Shown one piece after another: positions 8,601-15,900 of a stretch of DNA of 20,079 nucleotides. Source of the stretch: JANXVV01 sp038230975 (lineage in GTDB: Bacteria > Planctomycetota > Phycisphaerae > Tepidisphaerales > Tepidisphaeraceae); the NCBI GenBank assembly GCA_038230975.1, contig JBBRMF010000073.1, positions 1-20,079 on the forward strand, read 5' to 3'. Within the stretch, counting starts at the first letter, position 1. Each line of letters starts with the position of its first letter. A program made the position numbers and the translations under genes. The notes beneath the pieces were generated by a model. It did no database searches and was not told the origin of the DNA. It worked only from the letters and a program-made list of their open reading frames with translations.

Positions 8601-9105
8601 GATTCTCGTCGATGTCCGAGGCAACACCGGCGGATTCGTCAACGGATTTGCCCTCGATATCCTGTCGCGCCGAAACTATCTGATGATGAATCGTCGCGGG
8701 CTCTTCCCCATCCCCGGGCGGGTGGTCCTCGGGCAACGCGCGCTGCTGGCTCCAACCATTCTCTTGACGAACCGGTCCACCTATTCTGACGCCGAAGATT
8801 TCACGGAAGGTTATCGCGCATTGAAGCTCGGAAAAACTGTAGGTGAACCGACCGCTGGTGCCGTGATTTTTACCAGTACCGTCACCCTTCTCGACGGCAC
8901 GCGCATGGGCCTTCCCACGACGGCTGTATACGATCAGAGAGGCCAATCCCTTGAAATGCATTCGCGGCCCGTCGACATTGCCGTCTCACGCCCTGCCGGG
9001 GAATGGTATACCGGCCACGACACCCAACTCGACAATGCCGTCGCAACGTTAATTCAGCAAGTGGACCAAACCGGCAAGCAGCCACTGGGAAGTAATGATA
9101 AATAA
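5641..9105 (+). CDS. Exported tricorn-like protease (beta-propeller, PDZ, S41-like core)
   Basis: The 1154-residue protein has the layout of tricorn protease, which degrades oligopeptides through a beta-propeller channel. After a basic N-terminus, a hydrophobic segment (about 26-44) ends in VSSA-Q, a plausible signal peptidase I site. Within it, LSAC with Cys37 also fits a lipobox, so a lipoprotein is possible. Two propeller regions with repeated SPDG blades follow (about 50-330 and 340-780). The second holds a Pro/Thr-rich insert (about 581-645). The helical C1 domain carries GELNASH with Ser825 and His826. A PDZ domain spans about 840-905. The C2 domain carries nucleophile Ser1049 in TYSDAED, a C-terminal Glu1105 in SLEMHSRP, and the GEPTAG loop. 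The spacings His-Ser 223 and Ser-Glu 56 match tricorn (219 and 58, from memory of 746/965/1023). Substrates are unknown; an exported location differs from the cytosolic archaeal enzyme. Confidence 0.93.
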   Translation: MSLAEFHSRTISRRFNFHKRQANQFRLTLQIVLLSACFASVSSAQSPAPLASYAEPAISPDGSEIAFASGGDIWTVPVSGGEARLLISHPANESRPIYSPDGKSLAFVSNRTGNGDIYLLNLESSEVKRITWDDGREELDGFSANGKWIYYSTTNTDIGGSNHDIYRVNVDGGTPMPMLADRYANEFQAAPSPDGSSLAFCAGGIAAREWWRKGHSHGGESAVWLMHAAKKPSNHPPTFKQLSPDGSRDLWPMWSPDGKTLYYVSDRNGTQNILSRLISDDAETIGNPVTRFRAGSVAWPTLSRDGKTLVFERNFAIWKVDTASGSTMEVPIKLRGASNVTGTEHMYYGGGISDMSLSPDGRKIAFAVHGKIFATGAREGGDAVRISHADGIESHVVWSRDSRRLVYSSDRDGPRHLFIYDFSTGKEARLTQAPQDDTAPSFAPDDTRLAFQRAGNQLRLIDVNTRKETTLASRQGFERAPFDGATSPYAWSPKGDWIAYTSIGPRGFSNLWIVPTDATEKPRQATFLPNSFAHAVSWSPDGTYLLYGTGQRTEDYQLAKVDLIPRTPRFREDQFRDLFRELPRPTYPRPIVLVTPDPHPPATGPTSMPATLPSTLPAISPLTRPTTLPGTPLTRPATLATRAVEKHRETQIVFADIRQRLTLLPVGMDVDFQTISPDGKSALLVGTAGGQQNLYTYAMDDYASGAAVARQLTSTAGSKSHVQFSSDGRDVYFLDNGRMQAISLDTRVARQIGVSAEMDVDFASEKFMVFRQAWSYFSDDFADPKFNSVDWVGMKNSYTPRIAGARTADELRRILSCMLGELNASHVGIYPPAGTRTSTGHLGLRFDRTEYESSGQLKVTEVFPLGPAAVAGIKAGEYLTRIDGVPVSSGLNLDQALDLKTGRRVLLRVGPGISFDSTAVARDIPLLPVDSATEKALMYKAWVESRRSYVDKISHGRLGYVHIADMTEAALARLNTDLDSDTQQKEGILVDVRGNTGGFVNGFALDILSRRNYLMMNRRGLFPIPGRVVLGQRALLAPTILLTNRSTYSDAEDFTEGYRALKLGKTVGEPTAGAVIFTSTVTLLDGTRMGLPTTAVYDQRGQSLEMHSRPVDIAVSRPAGEWYTGHDTQLDNAVATLIQQVDQTGKQPLGSNDK

Positions 9106-9312
9106 TCCCTGCGGGCCGTTTTTGCACCTCGCTTTCCTGTCTCCAGAATAGTTCACCCTCTCCCGCGTTATAGATTCTGAAGGCATGGCGGAACACATAC
9201 TTTGATGGATTTCTGACGCCTCGTTTGCGGAATTCGTAATACCTCTGATGTGTCATAAACAGCAGGATGTTCGCCTGCTTCCGACCGACTTGCGCCTTCG
9301 GACGGATGAGCG

Positions 9313-12300
9313 ATGTGCGAATGGAATCACATGGTTTCGGCTCAGGCCAAATCAGGATTATTGGACGCTCCGGCCAGCAATCTTGCCGCCGCCGTTACCC
9401 CATCATTCGATCTTCCGCGGGAAGCTACCGTTGAGGATCCGAAGCATCTCAGTGTCCGCGATTGGACCCGTTCGAGTGATGAGTCGGCTCTGCTTCGCGA
9501 TGAACTTCTCCACGAATTATTTGAATCGACTGCCGATGCGTTTCCGGATCGAGTTGCCGTCGATTGTGCGGGGAACACCTGCACGTACCTTCAGCTTGAA
9601 CAACGTTCCAACCAGTTGGCCCGACTCCTGCGAAGCCATGGCGTCGGACAAGGGTCGAACGTGGCGATGCTACTGCCCAGATCCATCGACGTGTATGTCA
9701 CGTTGCTTGCCATTCTCAAAAGCGGCGCTGCCTACGTTCCACTCGACCCGGAATACCCGACCGATCGCATTTCCTACATTCTCGATGATTCAAAAGCGCA
9801 CACGCTCATAACGACTTCCGCGCTTGCCGCTCACCAACCACAGCTCAATTGCAAGGTCATTCTGCTCGACAAAGCCCAACAGAAATTGGGTTTTCAATCA
9901 CCCGCTCGATTGACGCGTCGTGAAGTGGGCACGCGCAATCACGATCTTTGCTACATCATTTACACCTCCGGTTCGACGGGCCAACCCAAGGGAGTGGAGA
10001 TCGCGCATTGCAGCGCGTGTCATCTCGTGCGGGCAGAATCAAAGATATTCGATGTCTCTCCAAAAGACCGTGTTTTTCAGGGCTTCTCGATCGCATTCGA
10101 CGCCTCGGTTGAAGAGATTTGGCTCGCCTTATTTTCCGGTGCCGCGATCGTGGTGGGCACCGCCGAGATGGTTCATTCCGGTCAAGGGCTTTCGAAGATA
10201 CTCACGCAAGCAAAAGTGACCGTTCTCTCCTGCGTGCCCACATTGCTGTCCATGATGCCGGACGATGTTCCCGGCGTGCGCCTGCTCATCGTCGGTGGAG
10301 AAGCGTGCCCTCAACATCTCGTCCACCGATGGGCGCGGCCCAATCGCCGGATGGTCAACACCTACGGCCCCACTGAAGCCACAGTCATCGCCACTTGGGG
10401 TGACCTGCATCTTGATACCCCGGTCACGATCGGTCGGCCGGTCACCAACTATCGAGTCTATATTCTCGATCAGCTCATGCAGCCAGTCCCGTTCGGCGAA
10501 CCCGGTGAACTGCATATTGGCGGCCCGGGATTGGCGCGCGGTTACATCGGACGGCCAGATCTGACCGCTGAGCGATTTGTCGCCGACCCTTTTTCGGATC
10601 ATCCGGGAGACCGGCTCTACAAATCCGGCGACCTCGCCCGGTACAACTCGTCCGGTGAAATTGAATTTCTCGGCCGCCTTGACACGCAGGTAAAACTACG
10701 CGGATTCCGAATCGAGTTGTCTGAAATTGAATCCGCACTGCTGCAATGCCCAGGTGTGTTGAGCGCTGCGGTCACCGTGCGGGAAGCCGCATCCGGCATT
10801 CAGCAGTTGACAGGATATGTCGTTCTGAAAGACGGATTCTCGCTCGATGAAGCCGCCATCAAATCGAGCCTTCGTTCACGGCTGCCGTCGTATATGATTC
10901 CCGCCCTCCTGGAAGATGTGGCCGAACTCTCCACACTTACCAGTGGCAAAATCGATCGTCAATCCCTTCCCGCCCCGCGCTCGCGCGACCGCAAGTCAGA
11001 TTCAAATGATGACCTTCCGCAAACCCCGCGCGAACGCTCGCTGTGTGCGGCGTGGCAGAAAATCTTTGCGCCGGCGATCGTCTTGCGGAACGATGATTTC
11101 TTCATGGATCTGGGTGGGCACTCACTGTTGGCCGCTTCGATGGTCTCGCAACTCCGTGAAAGTCATGACTTTCACGATTTGTCCGTGCTCGATGTGTATC
11201 ACTTCCCGACCGTCCCCACGCTTGCCGCAGAGATTGATCGACGCGCGGCGATCAAACCAAATGCTGCATCCGCCAAGCTCATTGATCGAGCGAAAGTCTC
11301 TCGATTGGCCCATTTTTTCTGCTCGCTGGCGCAGTTGCCCTGTCTCTATGTGCTGCTGGGTTTGTATTCACTGCAATGGCTTTCCCCCTACATCATCTAC
11401 AGTTGGAGATTGAATCGCGGCTTGGGCATTCGTGGCTCGATGCTGCTGTCGCTCGCTTCGGTCCTGGTCGTCCCGCCATTCATGCTCGTCTTGGCGATCG
11501 CTGCTAAATGGACGATCATCGGCTGCTATAAGCCCGGTCACTATCCCCTCTGGGGTACCTATTATTTACGTTGGTGGCTCGTCGACAAAATCATTTCGTT
11601 CGCCCCCGTTGGTTTCCTCGCTGGTACTCCACTTCTCAATATCTACCTCCGAATGATGGGTGCGAAAATCGGCACGAATGCGCATCTCGCCAGCGATGAT
11701 TTATCCGCATTTGATCTGGTTACCATCGGTGATCGAGCCACACTTGGCGTCGAATCGAGCTTGGTCAACTGCACCGTGGAAGATGGCTGGTTGAAGCTTG
11801 GGACCATCGAGATCGGCGCGGACTGCGTCATCGGAATCCGATCGGCCATCGGCCGGAATACCATCATGGATCCCGGTTCAACGCTTGGCGATCTCAGCAT
11901 GCTTCCTCCCGGAAGCCGCGCGTTAGCCGGTGAGTTATGGCGTGGTTCCCCCGCGACTCGACTACCAAAACCCGAAGCATCCACATCGAATCTAGTCAAT
12001 GAAGCCAACAGTATTTCCAAATGGTACGGAGCAATCTACGCATTTGGCGCGCTTGTGCTGCCCATGATTTATCTGCTGGCCATCTTCCCCGGCATGATCG
12101 TGCTGGCCCATCTCGATCGCAAATACACCACCTACTGGTTTCTCAGCGCAACACCGCTGGCAGCCCTCTCATTCGTTGTGTTTCTAAGTCTGCAAATCGT
12201 CGCATTAAAATGGATTTTGCTCGGACGAATCAAAGCTGGAACGTACAAAATCTTCAGTTCGTTTTATGCCCGCAAATGGTTCTTCGATCAGTTGATGGGA

Positions 12301-13422
12301 TTGAGCCTTGATGTCATGGGCTCACTTTATTCGACGCTCTATCTGGCACCGTGGTATCGGCTCCTTGGCGCAAAACTCGGAAAGAACGCCGAGATTTCAA
12401 CGGCCACCTCCGCCTCGCCGGATCTGCTCGATATCGGGGATGAAAGTTTTATCGCCGACTACGTGTCCCTGGGCGCGGCAAAGGTTGAGCATGGCCTGAT
12501 GACGATCGCCCCCACGAAAATCGGCAAACGTGCTTTTGTCGGCAATAGCGCTGTGATGCCCGCCGGAACCACCCTGGGAGATGGATCGCTCATCGGCGTT
12601 CTCTCCGCGCCGCCCGTCGGCACTTGCGGCGCGGCAACCGCAAATACATCCTGGCTCGGCTCTCCCGCGATCTTCCTGCCGCAGCGCGCCGTCAGTCATA
12701 CCTTCTCCGAGCAATCCACCTTCAAGCCCACTCGAAAACTGTACCTGCAACGAGCCCTCATCGAGTTGGCTCGCGTGCTGTTGCCGGTAACGATATTCGT
12801 GACGTTGACCACGCTGCTCCTGCATGAAGTCATCGTGCTGCGCGACGTCGCTAAAATTCCCGTCATTCAAATCGCGCTGCTGTTCCCGTTCATGTATCTG
12901 GCCTGCGGGTTTGTCGCATCGGCATTCGTCATTGCCGCCAAATGGTTGCTCATGGGCCGCTACATCCCCACGGAAAAACCTCTCTGGAGTACCTTCGTTT
13001 GGCGGACGGAATTGCTCACCGCGCTCCACGAGAACCTGGCGAATTCATTCCTCGTCGAGCTGCTCACCGGCACACCATGGATTTGCGGGTTCTTCCGGTT
13101 AATGGGTGCGAAGATCGGCAAGCGCGTCTTCTTAGACACGACCTACCTCACCGAATTCGATTTGATTTCCATCGGCGACGACGCCGCCCTGAATGATTCC
13201 TGCACGATCCAAACCCACTTGTTTGAAGACCGCGTGATGAAGATGTCCACAATCCATATCGGTGCCCATTGCTCGGTAGGCGCAGGCTCCGTGGTGCTCT
13301 ACGACACACTCATGCAAGACGGTGCCACGCTTGGCGATCTATCGCTGCTGATGAAAGGTGAATCACTCCCGGCCCACACGCAATGGCACGGAACGCCGGC
13401 GCACAAAACAAGCGCGAGATGA
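9313..13422 (+). CDS. Membrane-bound single-module NRPS, epsilon-polylysine synthetase (Pls/PosA) type
   Basis: The 1369-residue protein is predicted to activate one amino acid and polymerise or transfer it at the membrane. The adenylation domain (about 45-560) has TSGSTGQPKG from 218, FDASVEE (262-268), NTYGPTEA (349-356) and the A10 lysine Lys546 in TSGKIDR. A thiolation domain follows, with phosphopantetheine Ser604 in DLGGHSLL. The rest has no HHxxxDG condensation domain and no thioesterase. Instead there are three successive units of two membrane helices plus a left-handed beta-helix (hexapeptide) domain. Streptomyces epsilon-poly-L-lysine synthetase has the same order and about the same length. 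Residues aligned to GrsA give the pocket DAESIGTVIK, with acidic Glu267. The start at 9313 is uncertain; the ATG at 9331 is an alternative, and both have weak ribosome-binding sites. A phosphopantetheinyl transferase must be supplied from elsewhere. The product is unproven. Confidence 0.9.
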   Translation: MCEWNHMVSAQAKSGLLDAPASNLAAAVTPSFDLPREATVEDPKHLSVRDWTRSSDESALLRDELLHELFESTADAFPDRVAVDCAGNTCTYLQLEQRSNQLARLLRSHGVGQGSNVAMLLPRSIDVYVTLLAILKSGAAYVPLDPEYPTDRISYILDDSKAHTLITTSALAAHQPQLNCKVILLDKAQQKLGFQSPARLTRREVGTRNHDLCYIIYTSGSTGQPKGVEIAHCSACHLVRAESKIFDVSPKDRVFQGFSIAFDASVEEIWLALFSGAAIVVGTAEMVHSGQGLSKILTQAKVTVLSCVPTLLSMMPDDVPGVRLLIVGGEACPQHLVHRWARPNRRMVNTYGPTEATVIATWGDLHLDTPVTIGRPVTNYRVYILDQLMQPVPFGEPGELHIGGPGLARGYIGRPDLTAERFVADPFSDHPGDRLYKSGDLARYNSSGEIEFLGRLDTQVKLRGFRIELSEIESALLQCPGVLSAAVTVREAASGIQQLTGYVVLKDGFSLDEAAIKSSLRSRLPSYMIPALLEDVAELSTLTSGKIDRQSLPAPRSRDRKSDSNDDLPQTPRERSLCAAWQKIFAPAIVLRNDDFFMDLGGHSLLAASMVSQLRESHDFHDLSVLDVYHFPTVPTLAAEIDRRAAIKPNAASAKLIDRAKVSRLAHFFCSLAQLPCLYVLLGLYSLQWLSPYIIYSWRLNRGLGIRGSMLLSLASVLVVPPFMLVLAIAAKWTIIGCYKPGHYPLWGTYYLRWWLVDKIISFAPVGFLAGTPLLNIYLRMMGAKIGTNAHLASDDLSAFDLVTIGDRATLGVESSLVNCTVEDGWLKLGTIEIGADCVIGIRSAIGRNTIMDPGSTLGDLSMLPPGSRALAGELWRGSPATRLPKPEASTSNLVNEANSISKWYGAIYAFGALVLPMIYLLAIFPGMIVLAHLDRKYTTYWFLSATPLAALSFVVFLSLQIVALKWILLGRIKAGTYKIFSSFYARKWFFDQLMGLSLDVMGSLYSTLYLAPWYRLLGAKLGKNAEISTATSASPDLLDIGDESFIADYVSLGAAKVEHGLMTIAPTKIGKRAFVGNSAVMPAGTTLGDGSLIGVLSAPPVGTCGAATANTSWLGSPAIFLPQRAVSHTFSEQSTFKPTRKLYLQRALIELARVLLPVTIFVTLTTLLLHEVIVLRDVAKIPVIQIALLFPFMYLACGFVASAFVIAAKWLLMGRYIPTEKPLWSTFVWRTELLTALHENLANSFLVELLTGTPWICGFFRLMGAKIGKRVFLDTTYLTEFDLISIGDDAALNDSCTIQTHLFEDRVMKMSTIHIGAHCSVGAGSVVLYDTLMQDGATLGDLSLLMKGESLPAHTQWHGTPAHKTSAR
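11314..13419 (+). repeat. Three tandem membrane-plus-beta-helix modules inside the Pls-like gene
   Basis: These are protein-level repeats at residues about 668-885 (11314-11967), 903-1131 (12019-12705) and 1143-1369 (12739-13419). Each starts with two hydrophobic helices and continues with a KW...G...R loop. It then enters the beta-helix at a near-identical motif: RMMGAKIG, RLLGAKLG or RLMGAKIG. Each ends near LGDLS or LGDGS followed by a W-G-S/T-P motif. The middle copy is the most diverged: it lacks the PLW and GTP motifs shared by copies one and three. The arrangement implies an old triplication. In Pls the three soluble domains are proposed to form the peptide bonds; here this is inference. 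Confidence 0.85.
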
Positions 13423-13468
13423 TTTGCACGTTCTCGATGGGTGTGTGCCAAAATCGGCATGCATTGTC

Positions 13469-13588
13469 CCCTCTCCTGGTACTCCGGGGGAGGGTTAGGG
13501 TGGGGGGTTTCTTCGACTTCTCGGTGCCGACATTGTGGACGAGCAAATTTCCCCCACCCCAACCCTCCCCCGGAGTCCCAGGAGAGGG
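13469..13588. repeat. Long inverted repeat between convergent genes (element 4)
   Basis: Arms 13469-13506 and 13551-13588 (38 bases) match in 36 positions as reverse complements; the mismatches are 13480/13577 and 13497/13560. The spacer is 44 bases. The arms are strongly strand-biased (CT-rich then G-rich, with TACTCCGG at the turn). Similar sequences are, to my recollection, dispersed in many planctomycete genomes. It lies between the 3' ends of the Pls-like gene and the ABC exporter, so it could stop or stabilise transcripts from both sides, though no proper T-run follows either arm. Confidence 0.88.
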
Positions 13589-13631
13589 AGAAAACCATCA
13601 TGTACCCGTGCTGGATTCAACCTATGCCCAA

Positions 13632-15671
13632 TCAAACCGCGTGCTCAACATGAGCCGTATGATTTACCGCCTTTGAAATTTTCGGTGACGGCGGCGGGCT
13701 GGTTTGCAGATCCACCATCGCGCGATAACGACCGCTGGCCTGCATCAATTCTTCATGCCGCCCCTGCTCAACAATATGGCCATTCTCCAGAACGAGGATG
13801 CGATCCGCATTGGCAATCGTGCTCAATCGATGCGCGATCACAAAGCTCGTTCGACCGGCCATCAATGATTGCATGCTGCCTTGAATGAGGCGTTCTGATT
13901 CCGTGTCCAGATTGCTCGTCGCTTCATCCAGAATCAGGATGCGCGGGTCGGCCAGAATCGCCCGAGCGATGGTAATTCGCTGGCGTTGTCCTCCGGAAAG
14001 CTTGACGCCGCGCTCTCCGATCACAGAATCGTAACCCTCCGGTAGCTTGGCGATGAATTCGTGGGAGTTGGCTAATTCCGCCGCGTGCATGATCTCATCA
14101 GAGGTTGCCCCGCGCCGGCCGTAGGCGATGTTCTCGGCGATCGTGCCATCGAACAGGAAAGTATCCTGCTCGACGATTCCCAAAAGTCGGCGGTAGCTTT
14201 CAGCCGTGATGTCGCGAAGATCCTCTCCGTCCAATCGCACGGAACCCGAGGTCGGATCGTAAAAGCGTGCGATCAGATTACACAGCGTGGTTTTCCCAGC
14301 GCCGCTCGGACCGACCAGCGCGATCATCTCGCCGGGTTTTACTTCCAGGTTGATTTCATACAGCACCGGAGTCGCCGTGCCGTTATAGGCAAACGTCACA
14401 TCCTTCAGGCTGATATGTCCTTCGACCGTGTCGCGATGCACGATGATCGCGCCAGGCTTCGAAGGCATTTCAAGCGGTTCAGCCAGCAAATCCAGTACGC
14501 GATCCAATCCCGAAAGGCTGTTTTGCAGCGCGGTGGCGCTACTCGCCAGTGCGGCGATCGGCCCGAGCAGCGCGGTGAGATACGCCAGGAACATCACCAG
14601 GTCGCCCACCGTCAGCGCATCTCTCGGAGAGATCAGTCCGGCCTTGAGCTTGTCCATGTCCGAAAGCACGCGATTCCCACCGTAATAAAGCAGCAATGCC
14701 GACGCGAACGGAATGAGCACCGACCACGCGACATCAATGCCGCGCATCCACCACCAGGCAAAGATTTCCTGGCGCGCCATCAAGTGGCCGTTTCGCGTGA
14801 AAGTGGCGGCCTCTGACTGTTGTCGGGAAAAAGATCGGACCACGCGCATGCCACCAAACGCCTCAGTGGCATGCGAATCAATCTGCTGCCGAGTCGCGCG
14901 AATATCGCGAAAGATCGGGCGAACACGGCTGATCCACGTTCGGTGCGTCAACCAAACCGTCGGCAGCAAGGCGACGGACCCCAGCAATAACCGCCAATCC
15001 ACAAACGCCAGAACGATCAAACTGCCGAGCAGTTGAATGATCGCCCGACATGGATTGTAGAGCATGGAAAAAATAAGTTCCGCCACCCCACCCGCATCTT
15101 CTCGCAGGATCGAAGCCACGCCCCCGGATTTCAAATCGTACACGCGATGCAACGGCAATCGCACCGCGTGATCGAACACTTTTTTCCGCACGGAAACCTG
15201 CACCCGCTTGGTCATGCGCGTCGCCTGCCATCGACTCCACAGGCTGAACAACTCCGACCCCGCCGCCAGCATCACCATGACAACGGCAACCACCTTCAGC
15301 AATGCCCGACGATCGGTCGACAGGTGAATCCAACCCGGCTGCCGCATCGCGAGCGGTTGATCTCGCAAGACATTGTCGAAGACGATTTTCGTGCCATACA
15401 ACGGCACCAGGCCAAGCAGTGTGGAAATCCCCAAGGCGACCAAGACCACTGCCAGCGTGCCGCGAAAACCGTCGAGCAGCCGCCAGAATTCGGCGAATAA
15501 TTTGCGGAATGATCGCGACCGGGGCCGATGCTTTTTCGCATCGACCGGATCATGTGATGCAGCCGGGATATTCGCATCGCCCGCCGCCGCGCCGCGTCGC
15601 TTGGCGCGCAGCTTCAGTTTACTTCGATAATCCACAAAGCGGCGGCGACTTGAACGCATAAAAGATGCCAT
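13632..15671 (-). CDS. MsbA-like ABC exporter, fused membrane and ATPase domains
   Basis: The 679-residue half-transporter is expected to act as a homodimer in the inner membrane, exporting a lipid, peptide or other hydrophobic compound. A basic N-terminus (SSRRRF, KLKLRAKRRG) precedes a six-helix type-1 exporter domain (about 65-390). The ATPase domain has Walker A GPSGAGKTT (454-462; Lys460), signature LSGGQ (558-562), Walker B LILDEATS with catalytic Glu583, and switch His614 in AHRLSTI. All catalytic residues are present. The start at 15671 is chosen because AGGAAA precedes it by 5 bases; an in-frame ATG at 15716 lies inside an inverted repeat and is unlikely. The gene is convergent with the Pls-like gene and follows the RND gene after a terminator, so it probably has its own promoter. 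The substrate cannot be told from sequence. Confidence 0.93.
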   Translation of the reverse strand: MASFMRSSRRRFVDYRSKLKLRAKRRGAAAGDANIPAASHDPVDAKKHRPRSRSFRKLFAEFWRLLDGFRGTLAVVLVALGISTLLGLVPLYGTKIVFDNVLRDQPLAMRQPGWIHLSTDRRALLKVVAVVMVMLAAGSELFSLWSRWQATRMTKRVQVSVRKKVFDHAVRLPLHRVYDLKSGGVASILREDAGGVAELIFSMLYNPCRAIIQLLGSLIVLAFVDWRLLLGSVALLPTVWLTHRTWISRVRPIFRDIRATRQQIDSHATEAFGGMRVVRSFSRQQSEAATFTRNGHLMARQEIFAWWWMRGIDVAWSVLIPFASALLLYYGGNRVLSDMDKLKAGLISPRDALTVGDLVMFLAYLTALLGPIAALASSATALQNSLSGLDRVLDLLAEPLEMPSKPGAIIVHRDTVEGHISLKDVTFAYNGTATPVLYEINLEVKPGEMIALVGPSGAGKTTLCNLIARFYDPTSGSVRLDGEDLRDITAESYRRLLGIVEQDTFLFDGTIAENIAYGRRGATSDEIMHAAELANSHEFIAKLPEGYDSVIGERGVKLSGGQRQRITIARAILADPRILILDEATSNLDTESERLIQGSMQSLMAGRTSFVIAHRLSTIANADRILVLENGHIVEQGRHEELMQASGRYRAMVDLQTSPPPSPKISKAVNHTAHVEHAV

Positions 15672-15676
15672 GTTGG

Positions 15677-15682
15677 TTTCCT
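15677..15682 (-). promoter_or_regulatory. Ribosome-binding site that sets the ABC exporter start
   Basis: On the minus strand AGGAAA is followed by 5 bases and the ATG at 15671. The in-frame ATGs at 15716 and 15689 lack such a site. A possible -10, TTTAAT (15708-15703), abuts the inverted repeat and would give a leader of about 25 bases, but it has no recognisable -35. Confidence 0.6.
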
Positions 15683-15708
15683 GGTGCATCGTCACATTTA
15701 AGATTAAA

Positions 15709-15793
15709 GGTGCCACAGGTCGCGATACTCCGAGACCTGTGCGTGTCGGCGGTCCGAAGACACAGGTCTCGGAGTACCGCGACCTGTGGCACC
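15709..15793. repeat. Long inverted repeat with a hairpin in each arm (element 5)
   Basis: Arms 15709-15741 and 15761-15793 (33 bases) are reverse complements except 15725/15777, with a 19-base spacer. Each arm also folds on itself through CACAGGTC and GACCTGTG (15714-15721 with 15734-15741; 15761-15768 with 15781-15788). It sits 38 bases upstream of the ABC exporter ATG. It is either just upstream of that gene's promoter or within its leader. Confidence 0.9.
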
Positions 15794-15854
15794 CCGATCC
15801 GACGTTATTCTAAATTCTATTCGTGACAAAGCACTAGGGAGTGTCTTCGTTCAA

Positions 15855-15890
15855 GAAAATCCCACGGCGGAACCGTGGGCTCTCTTTTTT
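15855..15890 (-). terminator. Bidirectional-looking intrinsic terminator after the RND operon
   Basis: CCCACGG (15861-15867) pairs with CCGTGGG (15873-15879) around a 5-base loop. On the minus strand, the direction of the pump operon that stops at 15901, the stem is followed by ATTTTCTT. On the plus strand it is followed by CTCTCTTTTTT. It is the only classical stem plus T-run in the window, and it should insulate the ABC exporter from the pump operon. Confidence 0.75.
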
Positions 15891-15900
15891 CATTCGTCAA

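Noticed and set aside
9106..9312. Terminator after the tricorn-like gene and promoter before the Pls-like gene
   Set aside because: CCCTGCGGG near the stop has only a 3-bp stem before TTTTT. CTGACG (9213-9218) and TAATAC (9237-9242) are 18 bases apart but both match consensus poorly, so neither is called.
11290..13422. Classical NRPS condensation or thioesterase domain in the Pls-like protein
   Set aside because: No HHxxxDG or GxSxG motif is seen; the region is membrane helices and hexapeptide repeats.
1..15793. CRISPR array or insertion sequence explanation for the inverted repeats
   Set aside because: The repeats are single, dissimilar and kilobases apart, with no spacers. No transposase gene or clear target-site duplication is visible in the window.
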